Positions 13,208-21,308 of a stretch of 35,538 nt of DNA are shown here, one piece after another (the first letter of the stretch is position 1; every line of letters begins with the position of its first letter). The notes below the pieces were generated by a model that saw nothing but the letters and a program-made list of their open reading frames with translations, was not told the origin of the DNA and ran no database searches. The stretch is from a virus. The translations under genes and the position numbers were made by a program. The stretch is from the IMG/VR virus record IMGVR_UViG_3300046012_000570, positions 1-35,538 of that record. One strand, given 5' to 3'.

Positions 13208-13496
13208 CCCACTACTAACGCTATTTGGCAGCAAGAGCCGCCACACCGTCTACGAGGACGGCAGCGAAGCCGATATCACCGAAACCGTAAAGGACGGCAA
13301 GATAGTGTCGACCGAGTCGCGCTACTGCGAAACGGTTAAGATTACCTCCGAGGGCCAAGTGCTCAACGAATTCATCGACTTCATGGACTTTGTGCGCGCC
13401 GACCGCAAGCGCTTCGATCCCGAGTTCAAGCTACGCACCGACAAAAAGACCGGCCAGATTTACCGCGCCCAAAAACTGTGGAGTGAGCCGGAATAA
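13197..13496 (+). CDS. Hypothetical protein (99 aa)
   Basis: ATG lies 11 bases inside the previous gene, the same overlap seen elsewhere in this genome. The sequence is beta-rich first (SRHTVYEDGSEADITETV), then charged and helical (DFVRADRKRFDPEF). It is the last gene before the portal promoter. No family is recognised. Confidence 0.7.
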   Translation: MPDNPLLTLFGSKSRHTVYEDGSEADITETVKDGKIVSTESRYCETVKITSEGQVLNEFIDFMDFVRADRKRFDPEFKLRTDKKTGQIYRAQKLWSEPE

Positions 13497-13505
13497 AGTT
13501 TATGC

Positions 13506-13531
13506 TTGACAAATATAATTTATGGTACAAT
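13506..13531 (+). promoter_or_regulatory. Late promoter before portal, extended -10
   Basis: TTGACA (13506-13511) and TACAAT (13526-13531) are 14 bases apart, with TG one base before the -10 (TGgTACAAT). The spacing is shorter than the 17 bases of the early promoters. The same arrangement recurs at 24559, so it is probably a late-class promoter. Confidence 0.65.
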
Positions 13532-13550
13532 AACCGCAGATACGACCGAC

Positions 13551-13572
13551 GGACGACCGGATGCCCCGGAGC
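13551..13572 (+). promoter_or_regulatory. Conserved late-leader motif, copy 1
   Basis: GGACGaCCGG (13551-13560) runs straight into GGATGCCCCgGAGC (13559-13572). Both segments recur in the leader at 24611-24650, again between a TGnTACAAT promoter and the first gene. GGATGCCCC includes an ATG in frame with the portal, but it has no ribosome-binding site. Confidence 0.5.
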
Positions 13573-13596
13573 CACCAACAAAAAACCGAGGCATCA

Positions 13597-15834
13597 ATGT
13601 CACTACTCAATCCAAACACACTAAAAGCCGACTACGACCCAGCGTTAACCGCGATGAAGACGTGGTGGGAAAACTTTAACGAGTACGAGCGCCTAGCTCG
13701 CAATAAGCCACACCCCAAAGTTATAGCCGCTAAACTGCCGACAGTAACCGACGGAACACTAGCCGGCGTTATAAATAGACAACCCAAGCGCATCATCCAA
13801 CAGATCCCGACCGGCCGAGTAAAGAGCCCCGAAGAGCCCGACCTCGCCGACATAGCCGATTACATTTGGCAAAACGAAGTGATCCCACACGTTAGCTACA
13901 ACGGCGACATGATACAAAAGAGCTGGATCATGGCTAAAAAGGCCTTAACCTACGGCTGTAGCGTGTCGTTTAGCTTCTTCAAGAACGCCGGCGACTACTT
14001 CGGCGCCGACTTTAGCATCCCCTACATCCGCGACATCATATTCGAACGCGGCCAAAGCTACGGTCCCGACTGCAACGTTTTATACTTCCGTCAATACTAC
14101 ACGCCTAGCCAGATCCAACTTATTATCGACAAAGAGCGCCGCCTAAGCCGCAAAGCCAAGGCTCGCCAGAAGAACGACCCCAGCGAAGAGGGCTACGACG
14201 CCAGCTGGAACGTTAACCGCCTCAAATACCTCAAAGACAAGCTAGCCGCCAAAGAAAAGGAAGCCGACAGCCGAACACCGGCCGAACGCGACAAGAGCCC
14301 AAGCGGCGGCTTGATAGAGATCATCCACGCCCTGCAGACCGGCGTTGGCGCTAAGTTCTACAGCTTTAGCCCTGACATGGTCGACGGCAAAAACGTCGTT
14401 CGCACCAAGGTCAACCCCGACCCACGCGGCAAGATGCCCGTCGATTTCTTATACGCCGACATCGACCTGAGCAACCCGCTAGGCGTTGGCTACTGCGAAA
14501 TGAGCGGCGGCATGCAGAACATGCTCGACAGCGAGGTTCAAAGCTACCAGCTCATACAGAAGCTGATGCTCAACCCGCCAGTTATGAAATGGGGCAAAGG
14601 CATCAAAGGCTCAACGATTAAGTACAAGAACAACGCCGTATGGGATATGGGCAACGACACCGGCAGCAAGATCGAAGTTGTCGACATCAACAACGAGGCG
14701 ATCGCCAACTTTAGCACCAACTACGGCTTAATGAAGAGCCAGATCCTGCAGCTAACCAACAACCAAGACTCGAGCGTGCCGGGCGCGGCCACAGGCGGCG
14801 TAGGCCAGAGCAAGACTCCTGCCGGCGTCAACCAACAGCAGCAGATGATCGGCTTCGATGATAATTACTTCCGCAAACAGTACGAGAGCTGGTACCAAGC
14901 CAACTCCGAAACCCTGCTAAACATCCACTTTGCCGAGTCCGACGGCACTCGCGAAATTGAGCTAACCGAAGACTTCCTCGACGACATAGCCCCGAACATC
15001 CAAGATGGCAACAAGTTTGTATCGATCAATAAAAACACCAAAAAAGCTGCGGTCATGTACAGCGAAATCAAGACCAAGCTTAAGTTCACAGTCGACCCAA
15101 CAACCTCCGAGTCCGACGACGACAGCCACCAAGTCGAGGTGCTAAAAGAGGTACTCGCCGATGCCGCGCAGAACCCTTACACCTACTACTACATGCTCAA
15201 CGACGGCTACGAGCTGCACTTAGGCGAGGCCTACTACGACCTCTTCCAACGATTAGGCAGCGCCAACATTAAGAAGATCGTCACCAAGTTGCCACGCGAT
15301 CCAAAGACCGGCCAGCCTACAAGCTCAAGCGGCGTACCTCCAGCCATGAACCCAATGTTTGATAAGCCTACAATCCGCGTCGACTACCGCGACGTTGAAG
15401 ACCCAGCCTCCCGAGCTGCCATATTGACGAATGCCGGCGCCCCGCCAAGCCAAAACGGCGCTGGAATGCTGCCAATGTCCCCAAGCGTAGCCGAAGCGGC
15501 CGCTAAGGGCACTGACACCCTAGCACCAGCCCAAGCCGAGGGCGGCCAACAGCCAGCAGACCCCAACGCAGCCCAACCGGCCGACGCAGGAGCCGCACAA
15601 GCGCCAGCCACGCCGCAAACCGACCCCAATGCCCAAGCAGCACCCGATCAGGCCGCAGAGCCCGCAGCTGCAGCCCTACGAGCCGGCGATAAAGCATTAG
15701 CCGTTCAGTTCCTAAAGGCCGGCTACTCCAGCCAACAGGCCCTATACGCGATAACCCTCGTCAAGCGTGGCTACCAGCACGATCAGGTGATGCAAGCAAT
15801 CGGTCCGCCGAAAGGAGCACCAGTAAATGGCTAA
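13597..15834 (+). CDS. Portal protein
   Basis: At 745 residues this is a large, podovirus-type portal. Recognition rests on the N-terminal WWENFNEYERLARNK, the KRIIQQIPTGR region, the long DIIFERGQSYGPD section and the position after the terminase. The start is ATG 13597 (MSLLNPNT) with GAGG at five bases; ATG 13561 has no SD. From about residue 610 the chain turns into an A/P/Q-rich low-complexity stretch, then ends with a helical pair (ALAVQFLKAGYSSQQAL and RGYQHDQVMQAIG). The portal ring is the channel for DNA packaging and ejection; the flexible tail may bind scaffold or ejection proteins. Confidence 0.88.
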   Translation: MSLLNPNTLKADYDPALTAMKTWWENFNEYERLARNKPHPKVIAAKLPTVTDGTLAGVINRQPKRIIQQIPTGRVKSPEEPDLADIADYIWQNEVIPHVSYNGDMIQKSWIMAKKALTYGCSVSFSFFKNAGDYFGADFSIPYIRDIIFERGQSYGPDCNVLYFRQYYTPSQIQLIIDKERRLSRKAKARQKNDPSEEGYDASWNVNRLKYLKDKLAAKEKEADSRTPAERDKSPSGGLIEIIHALQTGVGAKFYSFSPDMVDGKNVVRTKVNPDPRGKMPVDFLYADIDLSNPLGVGYCEMSGGMQNMLDSEVQSYQLIQKLMLNPPVMKWGKGIKGSTIKYKNNAVWDMGNDTGSKIEVVDINNEAIANFSTNYGLMKSQILQLTNNQDSSVPGAATGGVGQSKTPAGVNQQQQMIGFDDNYFRKQYESWYQANSETLLNIHFAESDGTREIELTEDFLDDIAPNIQDGNKFVSINKNTKKAAVMYSEIKTKLKFTVDPTTSESDDDSHQVEVLKEVLADAAQNPYTYYYMLNDGYELHLGEAYYDLFQRLGSANIKKIVTKLPRDPKTGQPTSSSGVPPAMNPMFDKPTIRVDYRDVEDPASRAAILTNAGAPPSQNGAGMLPMSPSVAEAAAKGTDTLAPAQAEGGQQPADPNAAQPADAGAAQAPATPQTDPNAQAAPDQAAEPAAAALRAGDKALAVQFLKAGYSSQQALYAITLVKRGYQHDQVMQAIGPPKGAPVNG

Positions 15835-16228
15835 CGACGAACAAGTACTCGAAAACGAGTTAATGCCCAACAGCGGCGAGATAGCAGCGCCCGGCATCTT
15901 TATTGATGACGCCGAGCAAAACCAAATAGCCCCTGACGAGGAGCGCCAAGAAGAGTCAACTATGGCCGTTAGCCAACCCCTAATAGCCGATTTGATGCTG
16001 TGGTTTGACGAACAGATCGCAGTCGCAGACTCAGTAGAACAAGCCCACAAAACACTCAAGCTCTATAACAAAGCACTCGCTAAAGGCCGGCCGCACGCCA
16101 CGCTTGACGATGTGCTGGTCGCCCACGATATCCTACGCACCCTGCTCGACGATGGTAAAGACGACCTGCAGAGCCGATATGATGCGTTCACTAAGAAGCG
16201 AGAGGCAGACGATGGCGAGGAAGCCTAA
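15827..16228 (+). CDS. Acidic hypothetical protein (133 aa)
   Basis: AAAGGAG precedes the ATG and the gene overlaps the portal by eight bases. Residues 1-45 are acidic and disordered; residues 50-125 are helical with a coiled-coil look (SVEQAHKTLKLYNKALAKG, HDILRTLLDDGKDDLQ). It might assist scaffolding or capsid completion, judged only from place and charge. Confidence 0.7.
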   Translation: MANDEQVLENELMPNSGEIAAPGIFIDDAEQNQIAPDEERQEESTMAVSQPLIADLMLWFDEQIAVADSVEQAHKTLKLYNKALAKGRPHATLDDVLVAHDILRTLLDDGKDDLQSRYDAFTKKREADDGEEA

Positions 16229-16484
16229 CAATGCCGCTCCAAGGTGGCGACACCCCGAAGTCACGGACAAGAAGTTTGTGCATATTCCCGAGCTGTCGTT
16301 CAAGACGCCCGACCACTTCCAAGAGCATGACTGGAAGCAACACGGCCAAGAGATTATATGCGAGGGCGTTAACTGCACGATCGGTCACCGCCACGGCCAC
16401 CGCATGCCGGGCCTTATGCTCGTTGGCGACAAAGGTAACTGGGGATTGGTCGCCGAAGGTGGTACATTGAGATTGAGACCATAA
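16212..16484 (+). CDS. Small histidine-rich protein (90 aa)
   Basis: The start is placed at ATG 16212 with GAGG six bases before; the open frame upstream would run inside the previous gene. The C-terminal half holds C-x4-C and a histidine cluster (CEGVNC, then GHRHGHRMPG), possible metal ligands. HIPELSFKTPDHFQEHDW is also histidine-rich. No family is recognised. Confidence 0.6.
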   Translation: MARKPNNAAPRWRHPEVTDKKFVHIPELSFKTPDHFQEHDWKQHGQEIICEGVNCTIGHRHGHRMPGLMLVGDKGNWGLVAEGGTLRLRP

Positions 16485-16492
16485 GCGGATTG

Positions 16493-16540
16493 TGTTCTGT
16501 GCCGGCTCCCTAAAAAGAACTCCGGCACAGAACAGAGTTC
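16493..16540 (+). other. Strong hairpin with alternative fold
   Basis: TGTTCTGTGCCGG (16493-16505) pairs perfectly with CCGGCACAGAACA (16522-16534), 13 pairs around a 16-base loop. There is no T tract, so a simple rho-independent terminator is unlikely. GAACTC (16517-16522) can instead pair with GAGTTC (16535-16540), sharing one base with the long stem, so two structures could compete. An RNase processing site or attenuator before the scaffold/capsid genes is plausible. Confidence 0.65.
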
Positions 16541-16668
16541 ACTCCGACCTCTCGGGTAGCCCACGATAAGGGCATGGTAGACGCCACCTAGCCAACGGCG
16601 ATGGGAATAGGCCGCCCTACAACAACGGTCATGGTAAAAAACAACCTTAAATGTAGAGGAGATACATT
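16541..16668 (+). other. Untranslated leader of scaffold/capsid genes
   Basis: No promoter is recognised here. CATGGTA occurs at 16573-16579 and 16630-16636, and several GC-rich stretches can pair (for example AGGGC at 16569 with GCCCT near 16614). The real start of the next gene follows GAGGAG at the end of this region. The part around GACGCCACCTAGCC loosely resembles the leader at 24611, but the alignment is weak. Confidence 0.35.
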
Positions 16669-17496
16669 ATGGCTGACGAAGCCAACCAACCAGCTCCTGC
16701 GGATGTCGCAGAAGCAACAAACCCACAGCCGGACGCACCGGCAGAAACTCAAGACACAGGTAGCGAACCCGAAGGCCTAGAAAAGCTTGCAAAAGCCGCC
16801 TCCGATGCCGCAGACGAAACAGAAGAGGAAGATAAAGGTGCCGAAGAGCCTGAAAAGGGAGCTGACGAGGAAGAGCCAGATCAGCCGGACGCAAGCGACG
16901 AAGAGGGCGAAGAAGCCGAAAAGGGCAAGCCTGATCCGCAAGCGGCCAAGAACAGCTTTCAAGAGCGCGCACGCCTTAGGAGCGATGTGGCTCAAACGCT
17001 AGACTCCATCGCGAAGCCTCAAACTACCGAGGATCTAGTGGCGCAGGGCGTCGACCCTGCACTCGCCGAAGTAGAAGCACTTAAACAAGACCTAAACCGC
17101 AAAGAAGTTATCAACTATGTTGCTGACCTCAATGCAAGCCTCAATAGCGACGCCTCAAATCTGATGCGTGACTACCCTGTGTTTAAGGCAGATAGTCCCG
17201 AATACGACGAGCAGTTCGATAAAGAGGTCGAGGGGCTGTATAAGCGCATGGGCGGTTTTAAAACCGATCCAAGTGGCAGGTTTGTCATACAAGCTGCACC
17301 ACTCTACGACTTTTATGCGGCCTTTGCGAAAGCAAGAGGCAGCGGCGCCAAGGCTGGCGTCGTGAAAGGACAAAAAGCAGCCGAAAAAATGCTAGCGGCC
17401 GCGGACACCCCATCATCGGGGAGCCCACAAGCAGCAAGCGGTTCGACTGACGAAAATCCATTCCTTAAAGGTTTGAAAGGCGGGGCTACCAAATAA
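16669..17496 (+). CDS. Candidate scaffolding protein (275 aa)
   Basis: GAGGAG precedes the ATG. Residues 1-95 are an extremely acidic, A/P/E/D-rich disordered region; the middle (about 95-175) is helical (SFQERARLRSDVAQTL, AEVEALKQDLNRKEVI); the end carries a short basic patch and NPFLKGLKGG. Size, charge and position just before the candidate major capsid gene match phage scaffolding proteins, which guide capsid assembly and leave before packaging. No sequence motif proves this. Confidence 0.75.
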   Translation: MADEANQPAPADVAEATNPQPDAPAETQDTGSEPEGLEKLAKAASDAADETEEEDKGAEEPEKGADEEEPDQPDASDEEGEEAEKGKPDPQAAKNSFQERARLRSDVAQTLDSIAKPQTTEDLVAQGVDPALAEVEALKQDLNRKEVINYVADLNASLNSDASNLMRDYPVFKADSPEYDEQFDKEVEGLYKRMGGFKTDPSGRFVIQAAPLYDFYAAFAKARGSGAKAGVVKGQKAAEKMLAAADTPSSGSPQAASGSTDENPFLKGLKGGATK

Positions 17497-17524
17497 CCCC
17501 CAAAAAGGAAGGACATAAACCAAA

Positions 17525-18367
17525 ATGTCACAGAATTACGCAAGTACATTCAAAAAAGAGATCGACGAAGTCTTTAGCCTAGCTTCTGTTACAGAGTCGA
17601 TCATCAACAAGGGCATAACCCTTGACTACTTGGGTGTCAACGCAGTGAGCATTTACGGCGTTGGTACAGTCGCAGAAGGCAACTACGTCCGTAGCGGTTC
17701 TAACCGTTTCGGCGCATTGGCTGAGCTCGACACAACCAAGCAAACATTTACTCTGTCGCAAGACAAGAGCTTCACCTACTCCATCGACCGCGGTAACTAC
17801 GAGGACTCGATGATGGTCACAGAGGCCGGTTCAACCCTAAAGCGCCAGATCGAGAAAGTCTGTGTTCCTAACACCGACATCTATCGTTTGACCACGTTGG
17901 AAGCCTACGCTGTTGCAAACAGCCAAACCGCTACCAACTCGGGCACAACTGCCACCTCTAGCAACGTATTCGCTAAGGTTCTAGACATGCAAGCAATCTT
18001 GGACAACTTGTTTGTTCCTAACGATGGCCGTGTGTTATTCGTAACACCTGCCGTTTTGAACTTGCTACGCCTAGACACTAGCCTCTTCGTAGCTTCTGAC
18101 ATCAACCAGAAGTCTAAGTTGAGCGGCCTAGTTGGCGAAATTGATGGCGCCAAAGTCATCAAAGTACCTGTAAGCTTCGTACCTGCTAAGACCGAGCTTA
18201 TGCTCGTGCACGAAGAGGTTCTTGTAGCGCCCCACAAGTTCGACACTTACCGAATTTTGAAAGAAGTTCAGGGTGTTGACGGCTGGGTTGTTGAAGGCCG
18301 ACGTTACTACGACGCCTTCGTACCTACCAACCGTGGCAAAGCCTTGGTTGTTTCACTAAGCGCCTAA
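17525..18367 (+). CDS. Candidate major capsid protein (280 aa)
   Basis: The gene follows the scaffold-like gene with an AAGGAAGG site. The product has no signal or membrane segment and shows the alternating strand/helix pattern of HK97-type capsids, including a T/S-rich loop (SQTATNSGTTATSS, about 132-145) and a C-terminal RRYYDAFVPTNRGKALVV. The call is by position, length and codon use: compared with neighbours it uses more GTT, GGT, TTG and TCT codons, as expected for the most highly expressed virion gene. No direct family motif is claimed. Confidence 0.8.
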   Translation: MSQNYASTFKKEIDEVFSLASVTESIINKGITLDYLGVNAVSIYGVGTVAEGNYVRSGSNRFGALAELDTTKQTFTLSQDKSFTYSIDRGNYEDSMMVTEAGSTLKRQIEKVCVPNTDIYRLTTLEAYAVANSQTATNSGTTATSSNVFAKVLDMQAILDNLFVPNDGRVLFVTPAVLNLLRLDTSLFVASDINQKSKLSGLVGEIDGAKVIKVPVSFVPAKTELMLVHEEVLVAPHKFDTYRILKEVQGVDGWVVEGRRYYDAFVPTNRGKALVVSLSA

Positions 18368-18392
18368 CATTTCTTAGAAGGGAGAAGATAAT

Positions 18393-18734
18393 ATGGCTAA
18401 AGTAGCAAAAGGTCCGGGCCAAGCAGAAGTCAATGGTGACTTACGCGATCCCCGCGACAGCGAGCACATCGGTTTATACCGAGACCCCGCAAGCGGTGCA
18501 GAGTTAGAAGTAACTATGCCCGCCGGGGCCGACGCCCTAGTTCGAATGGGATGGGAATTTGTACGTCCGCCAGCGGATCCTACAACCCCTGAAAATCGAG
18601 CAAAGCGCGCCAATGCTCCAAAAGACAGCAGAGACATATTCACCGAGACGAAAGACTCGACTGGATCAACACGCTACTTCAAGAATGGCCGACGCATTAG
18701 CGCCGCCATTTACGAAGCTGAGCGACCTGCCTAA
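18393..18734 (+). CDS. Hypothetical head-region protein (113 aa)
   Basis: AGAAGGGAGAAG precedes the ATG. The product is hydrophilic with RDPASGAELEVTMPAGADAL in the middle and a basic, turn-rich end (TRYFKNGRRISAAIYEAE). Position after the capsid suggests a head accessory role; no family is recognised. Confidence 0.7.
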   Translation: MAKVAKGPGQAEVNGDLRDPRDSEHIGLYRDPASGAELEVTMPAGADALVRMGWEFVRPPADPTTPENRAKRANAPKDSRDIFTETKDSTGSTRYFKNGRRISAAIYEAERPA

Positions 18735-18760
18735 GTAACATTTAAGAAAGGACAATTAAC

Positions 18761-19201
18761 ATGGCAAACGCAACAGTTCCTTATGTCGCCAACGATGGTC
18801 GACTAACAATTGATGTGTCCGCAAACAAAACTCTGTCAGCTGCAGAGTTCGGCTGGGTCCAAAACCTCGTCGCAGATGCCTTGGTACTAACACTGCCAGC
18901 TTCCGCAACTGTTTTGGCCGGCTCGAGCATCACCATCCGCAACGGTGGTGTGCCTAAAACCAGCGGTCCTGCTGGCTCAGGCGACAGTGGCTCGATCGGG
19001 TTCGTAGTTACTCCCGCCTCTGGCGACGGCGTAACTGGTAACGGCTTCACCGCTGCTACCGACAAGGGCATCACCTACGTCAAGGCCTCCGGGCAAGTTG
19101 GTGACGAGATTACCCTGCAAGCTGGTGGTGCTAACACCGCCAAGGCATGGAACGCTCACAAAGTCATCGGCAAACTCGCTGCTTGGACAAGGACTGCCTA
19201 A
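18761..19201 (+). CDS. Candidate capsid decoration protein (146 aa)
   Basis: AAGAAAGGA precedes the ATG. The product is rich in G, A, S and T and beta-like throughout (LVLTLPASATVLAGSSITIRN, VGDEITLQAGGANTA), without cysteines or charge clusters. Such small beta proteins directly after the capsid gene are often decoration or head-fibre proteins, but that is inferred. Confidence 0.6.
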   Translation: MANATVPYVANDGRLTIDVSANKTLSAAEFGWVQNLVADALVLTLPASATVLAGSSITIRNGGVPKTSGPAGSGDSGSIGFVVTPASGDGVTGNGFTAATDKGITYVKASGQVGDEITLQAGGANTAKAWNAHKVIGKLAAWTRTA

Positions 19202-19202
19202 G

Positions 19203-19451
19203 ATGGCTGAATTAAGCCGCAAGGGCGCGCCCAGCGTAATGGGGGGCTCTCGGTCCTCTGCTCCGCTAGCTCCTCGTAAGACAATGGCTCAAAATGCCAA
19301 AGTTGGCTCTGGTGCTCCAATGAGCCCTCAGAGCTCGGGCAAAATGGCTTCTGTGAGCTCCCACGTCAAACTGGGTACTCACCGCGGCAAACACAGTGTC
19401 GCTCACGCAGTGAACGGCAAATCAGGGTCGGGCTCGATAGCCGACTGCTAA
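19203..19451 (+). CDS. Small basic Ser/Gly-rich protein (82 aa)
   Basis: ATG at 19203 begins one base after the previous stop. The chain (MAELSRKGAPSVMGGSRSSA) is low-complexity, rich in S, G, K, P, A and H, with no hydrophobic core and a single C-terminal cysteine. It is probably disordered and could bind DNA or another head protein. Codon use is more T-rich than neighbours, like the capsid gene. Unknown function. Confidence 0.6.
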   Translation: MAELSRKGAPSVMGGSRSSAPLAPRKTMAQNAKVGSGAPMSPQSSGKMASVSSHVKLGTHRGKHSVAHAVNGKSGSGSIADC

Positions 19452-19463
19452 AAACACGCAAAC

Positions 19464-19489
19464 CTCGGCCGGCAATACCGTCGGCCGAG
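19464..19489 (+). other. Intergenic hairpin
   Basis: CTCGGCCG (19464-19471) pairs with CGGCCGAG (19482-19489) around a ten-base loop, between two head genes. No T tract follows, so it is more likely an mRNA stability or processing element than a terminator. Confidence 0.5.
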
Positions 19490-19520
19490 CATAACCGAAG
19501 GAAAGGATGAAAAAAACGAC

Positions 19521-19823
19521 ATGCCTTCATTAACAGAAATTGGAAATGGCTTTTTAGCCAAGAACATCACTACGCAGACAACCACGCTAGTTAAAACTGG
19601 CACCGGCTTGTTCAAGCGTATTGTTTTTGGTAAGCCCCTAGCAGCAGGTGTTGTAACAATCTGCGACGGTATCGATGCTGGCGGTACTAAAATAGCCACA
19701 ATCACGTTCCCAGCAACGCTCTTAAACGACGTAACCGAAATGGACTTTGACTACAACTTCCAAGTCGGCCTCTGCATCGTTACTAGCGGCGCAACCCAAG
19801 ACATCACAGTAATGTATCTGTAA
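19521..19823 (+). CDS. Small beta-rich structural protein (100 aa)
   Basis: The gene begins after the hairpin with AAGGAAAGGATG-type sequence about 16 bases upstream. The product is T/V/I/G-rich and beta-like (TTLVKTGTGLFKRIVFGKP, KIATITFPATLLND). It lies among head/tail genes and could be a minor capsid or fibre-attachment protein. No family is recognised. Confidence 0.68.
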   Translation: MPSLTEIGNGFLAKNITTQTTTLVKTGTGLFKRIVFGKPLAAGVVTICDGIDAGGTKIATITFPATLLNDVTEMDFDYNFQVGLCIVTSGATQDITVMYL

Positions 19824-19834
19824 GAGTCAAATAA

Positions 19835-20338
19835 ATGCCTCCAACATTCCTAGAACAAAACGCAGCTGAAGACGAAAAGGCACGTAGTGCTGATGCTAGG
19901 CGTATGTCCGAGGAGGCTATGACTCAACGCTTCGCAGCGCTAATTAGTACGTTCAAAGAGAGCACTGCGGAGCTTATAAAATTCTTTACAGAGCACAAAC
20001 CCGAGGTAGCGGTCACTAACCACCCCGAACCAGTAACGAGTGTCAGTACGCCGGACTACGAAAAGATAGTCGATGCGCTTAAAGAACTCGGCACGCTCTT
20101 CCCCGAGCCGCTCGATGATACAAACATAATCGCGGCCATTGAAGCGCTGCCCGGCAAGATAGAAGCATCACTAAACGCGCTAGAGTCGCCGAGCACAATC
20201 GAGGTCTCTAACCTCAAAGAAATAAAGTCAGCACTTGCCGCGGAGCTCAAGCCGTTCCTAACGGCCGTGCAGAAGCTCAAATTAGACCCTAGGATTACTT
20301 TGCCGGCTCCGATCGTAAATATCCGGCCGTCGACCTAA
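19835..20338 (+). CDS. Coiled-coil structural protein, N-terminal part (167 aa)
   Basis: Residues 1-60 form an acidic coiled coil (EQNAAEDEKARSADARRMSE); later repeats mix helices with proline hinges (KELGTLFPEPLDDTNIIAAIEALPGKIEASL). The frame stops at 20336-20338, but the -1 frame from 20293 onward continues the same style of coiled coil without a start codon. The protein therefore probably once extended, or still extends by frameshifting, into the next segment. Such proteins often act as spacers in virion fibres. Confidence 0.7.
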   Translation: MPPTFLEQNAAEDEKARSADARRMSEEAMTQRFAALISTFKESTAELIKFFTEHKPEVAVTNHPEPVTSVSTPDYEKIVDALKELGTLFPEPLDDTNIIAAIEALPGKIEASLNALESPSTIEVSNLKEIKSALAAELKPFLTAVQKLKLDPRITLPAPIVNIRPST

Positions 20339-20718
20339 AACCGCTCCAAAAGGGCTTAAAAGACATCCAGGCCGAAGTTAAAAAGAAGCCGGTCCCTAAA
20401 CTCGAGATACCAAAGCAAGACGACACCAAGCTTCTAAAGGCACTCGCAGAATTAAAACAGGCCATCGACGACAAGCCGGTGCCATCAATGCCGAGCGTGC
20501 CGGTAGATCCGCTAATCCGCTACACTACGGCCGACTTAGACGAGCAAGACACTCATGTACGCTACTACGGCGCTATAGACGGTAGCGGCCGCTGGTACAT
20601 CCGAAAAACCGATGACTCTACTGGCGTAAAACAAGTGCGCTACGCATTCGGCCCCAATAACTACGCCACGAACTGGGCCGGCCGTGCCGCTCTAACCTAC
20701 AGCCTGTGGGGTACTTAA
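20293..20718 (+). CDS. Frame-shifted C-terminal part of the coiled-coil protein
   Basis: This frame opens after a TAG at 20290-20292. It has no ATG, GTG or TTG codon before GTG 20479 and ATG 20488, yet its first part (DLKPLQKGLKDIQAEVKKK, KLLKALAELKQAIDD) continues the upstream coiled coil. The end (RWYIRKTDDSTGVKQVRYAFG) is a compact beta region. Either a -1 frameshift joins the two frames, an indel or sequencing error split one gene, or only 20479-20718 is translated separately (79 aa). No canonical slippery heptamer is seen in 20293-20338. Confidence 0.55.
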   Translation, partial: DYFAGSDRKYPAVDLKPLQKGLKDIQAEVKKKPVPKLEIPKQDDTKLLKALAELKQAIDDKPVPSMPSVPVDPLIRYTTADLDEQDTHVRYYGAIDGSGRWYIRKTDDSTGVKQVRYAFGPNNYATNWAGRAALTYSLWGT

Positions 20719-20719
20719 A

Positions 20720-21307
20720 ATGGGTAATGACAATATACTTCTTAGCAAGCCTGACATTTCTAGCGAACCAACGACGGCAACAACCGTCGCCAACGGTGCG
20801 AATGTGGTTGAGGGCTCGACTGGCGACGCGGCTAACACCACCGGCGCTAGCGGAACAATATCAGGCAAGCTCCGAGGCCTAGTATCTATCTTTGCCGATG
20901 TATGGATTAGCGCTAGCCACTTTTTAAGCGTTGGAATGGCTAACATCCTTATGGCTTCGCAGGACTCAATAGTTTCTAGTGATGGGATCCAACCCAACAA
21001 TACTGCCCTAACCCCTTATTCAACTCGCATTTCAACCAACACCACTACGACTCCGACTTCTAACACAGCCTACGTGTCATCGATCAGTATTTGCGTAGAA
21101 ACTGTGGGCACTACTTCCACGATAGATATCAGAGACAAAGCCGGTACTCCTGTTTACCTAGTTAGAAGCCTAGCAACAACCGCCATCCCCGCCAGCGGCA
21201 ACTTTGTGTTCAACTTCCAAAAACCCGTACTGATGACTTCCGGCATAGATATCATTACAGCCGGCGGCGGTGCTGCGGTCCTAGGTGTAAAAATAAGCTA
21301 CTACTAA
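20720..21307 (+). CDS. Thr/Ser-rich virion protein (195 aa)
   Basis: The chain is T/S/G/A-rich and beta-like with two short hydrophobic stretches (LVSIFADVWI, FLSVGMANILM). It begins two bases after the previous frame and ends one base before the 870-residue gene, so the three are likely cotranscribed. Composition fits an exposed fibre or adhesin accessory. No family is recognised. Confidence 0.65.
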   Translation: MGNDNILLSKPDISSEPTTATTVANGANVVEGSTGDAANTTGASGTISGKLRGLVSIFADVWISASHFLSVGMANILMASQDSIVSSDGIQPNNTALTPYSTRISTNTTTTPTSNTAYVSSISICVETVGTTSTIDIRDKAGTPVYLVRSLATTAIPASGNFVFNFQKPVLMTSGIDIITAGGGAAVLGVKISYY

Positions 21308-21308
21308 A

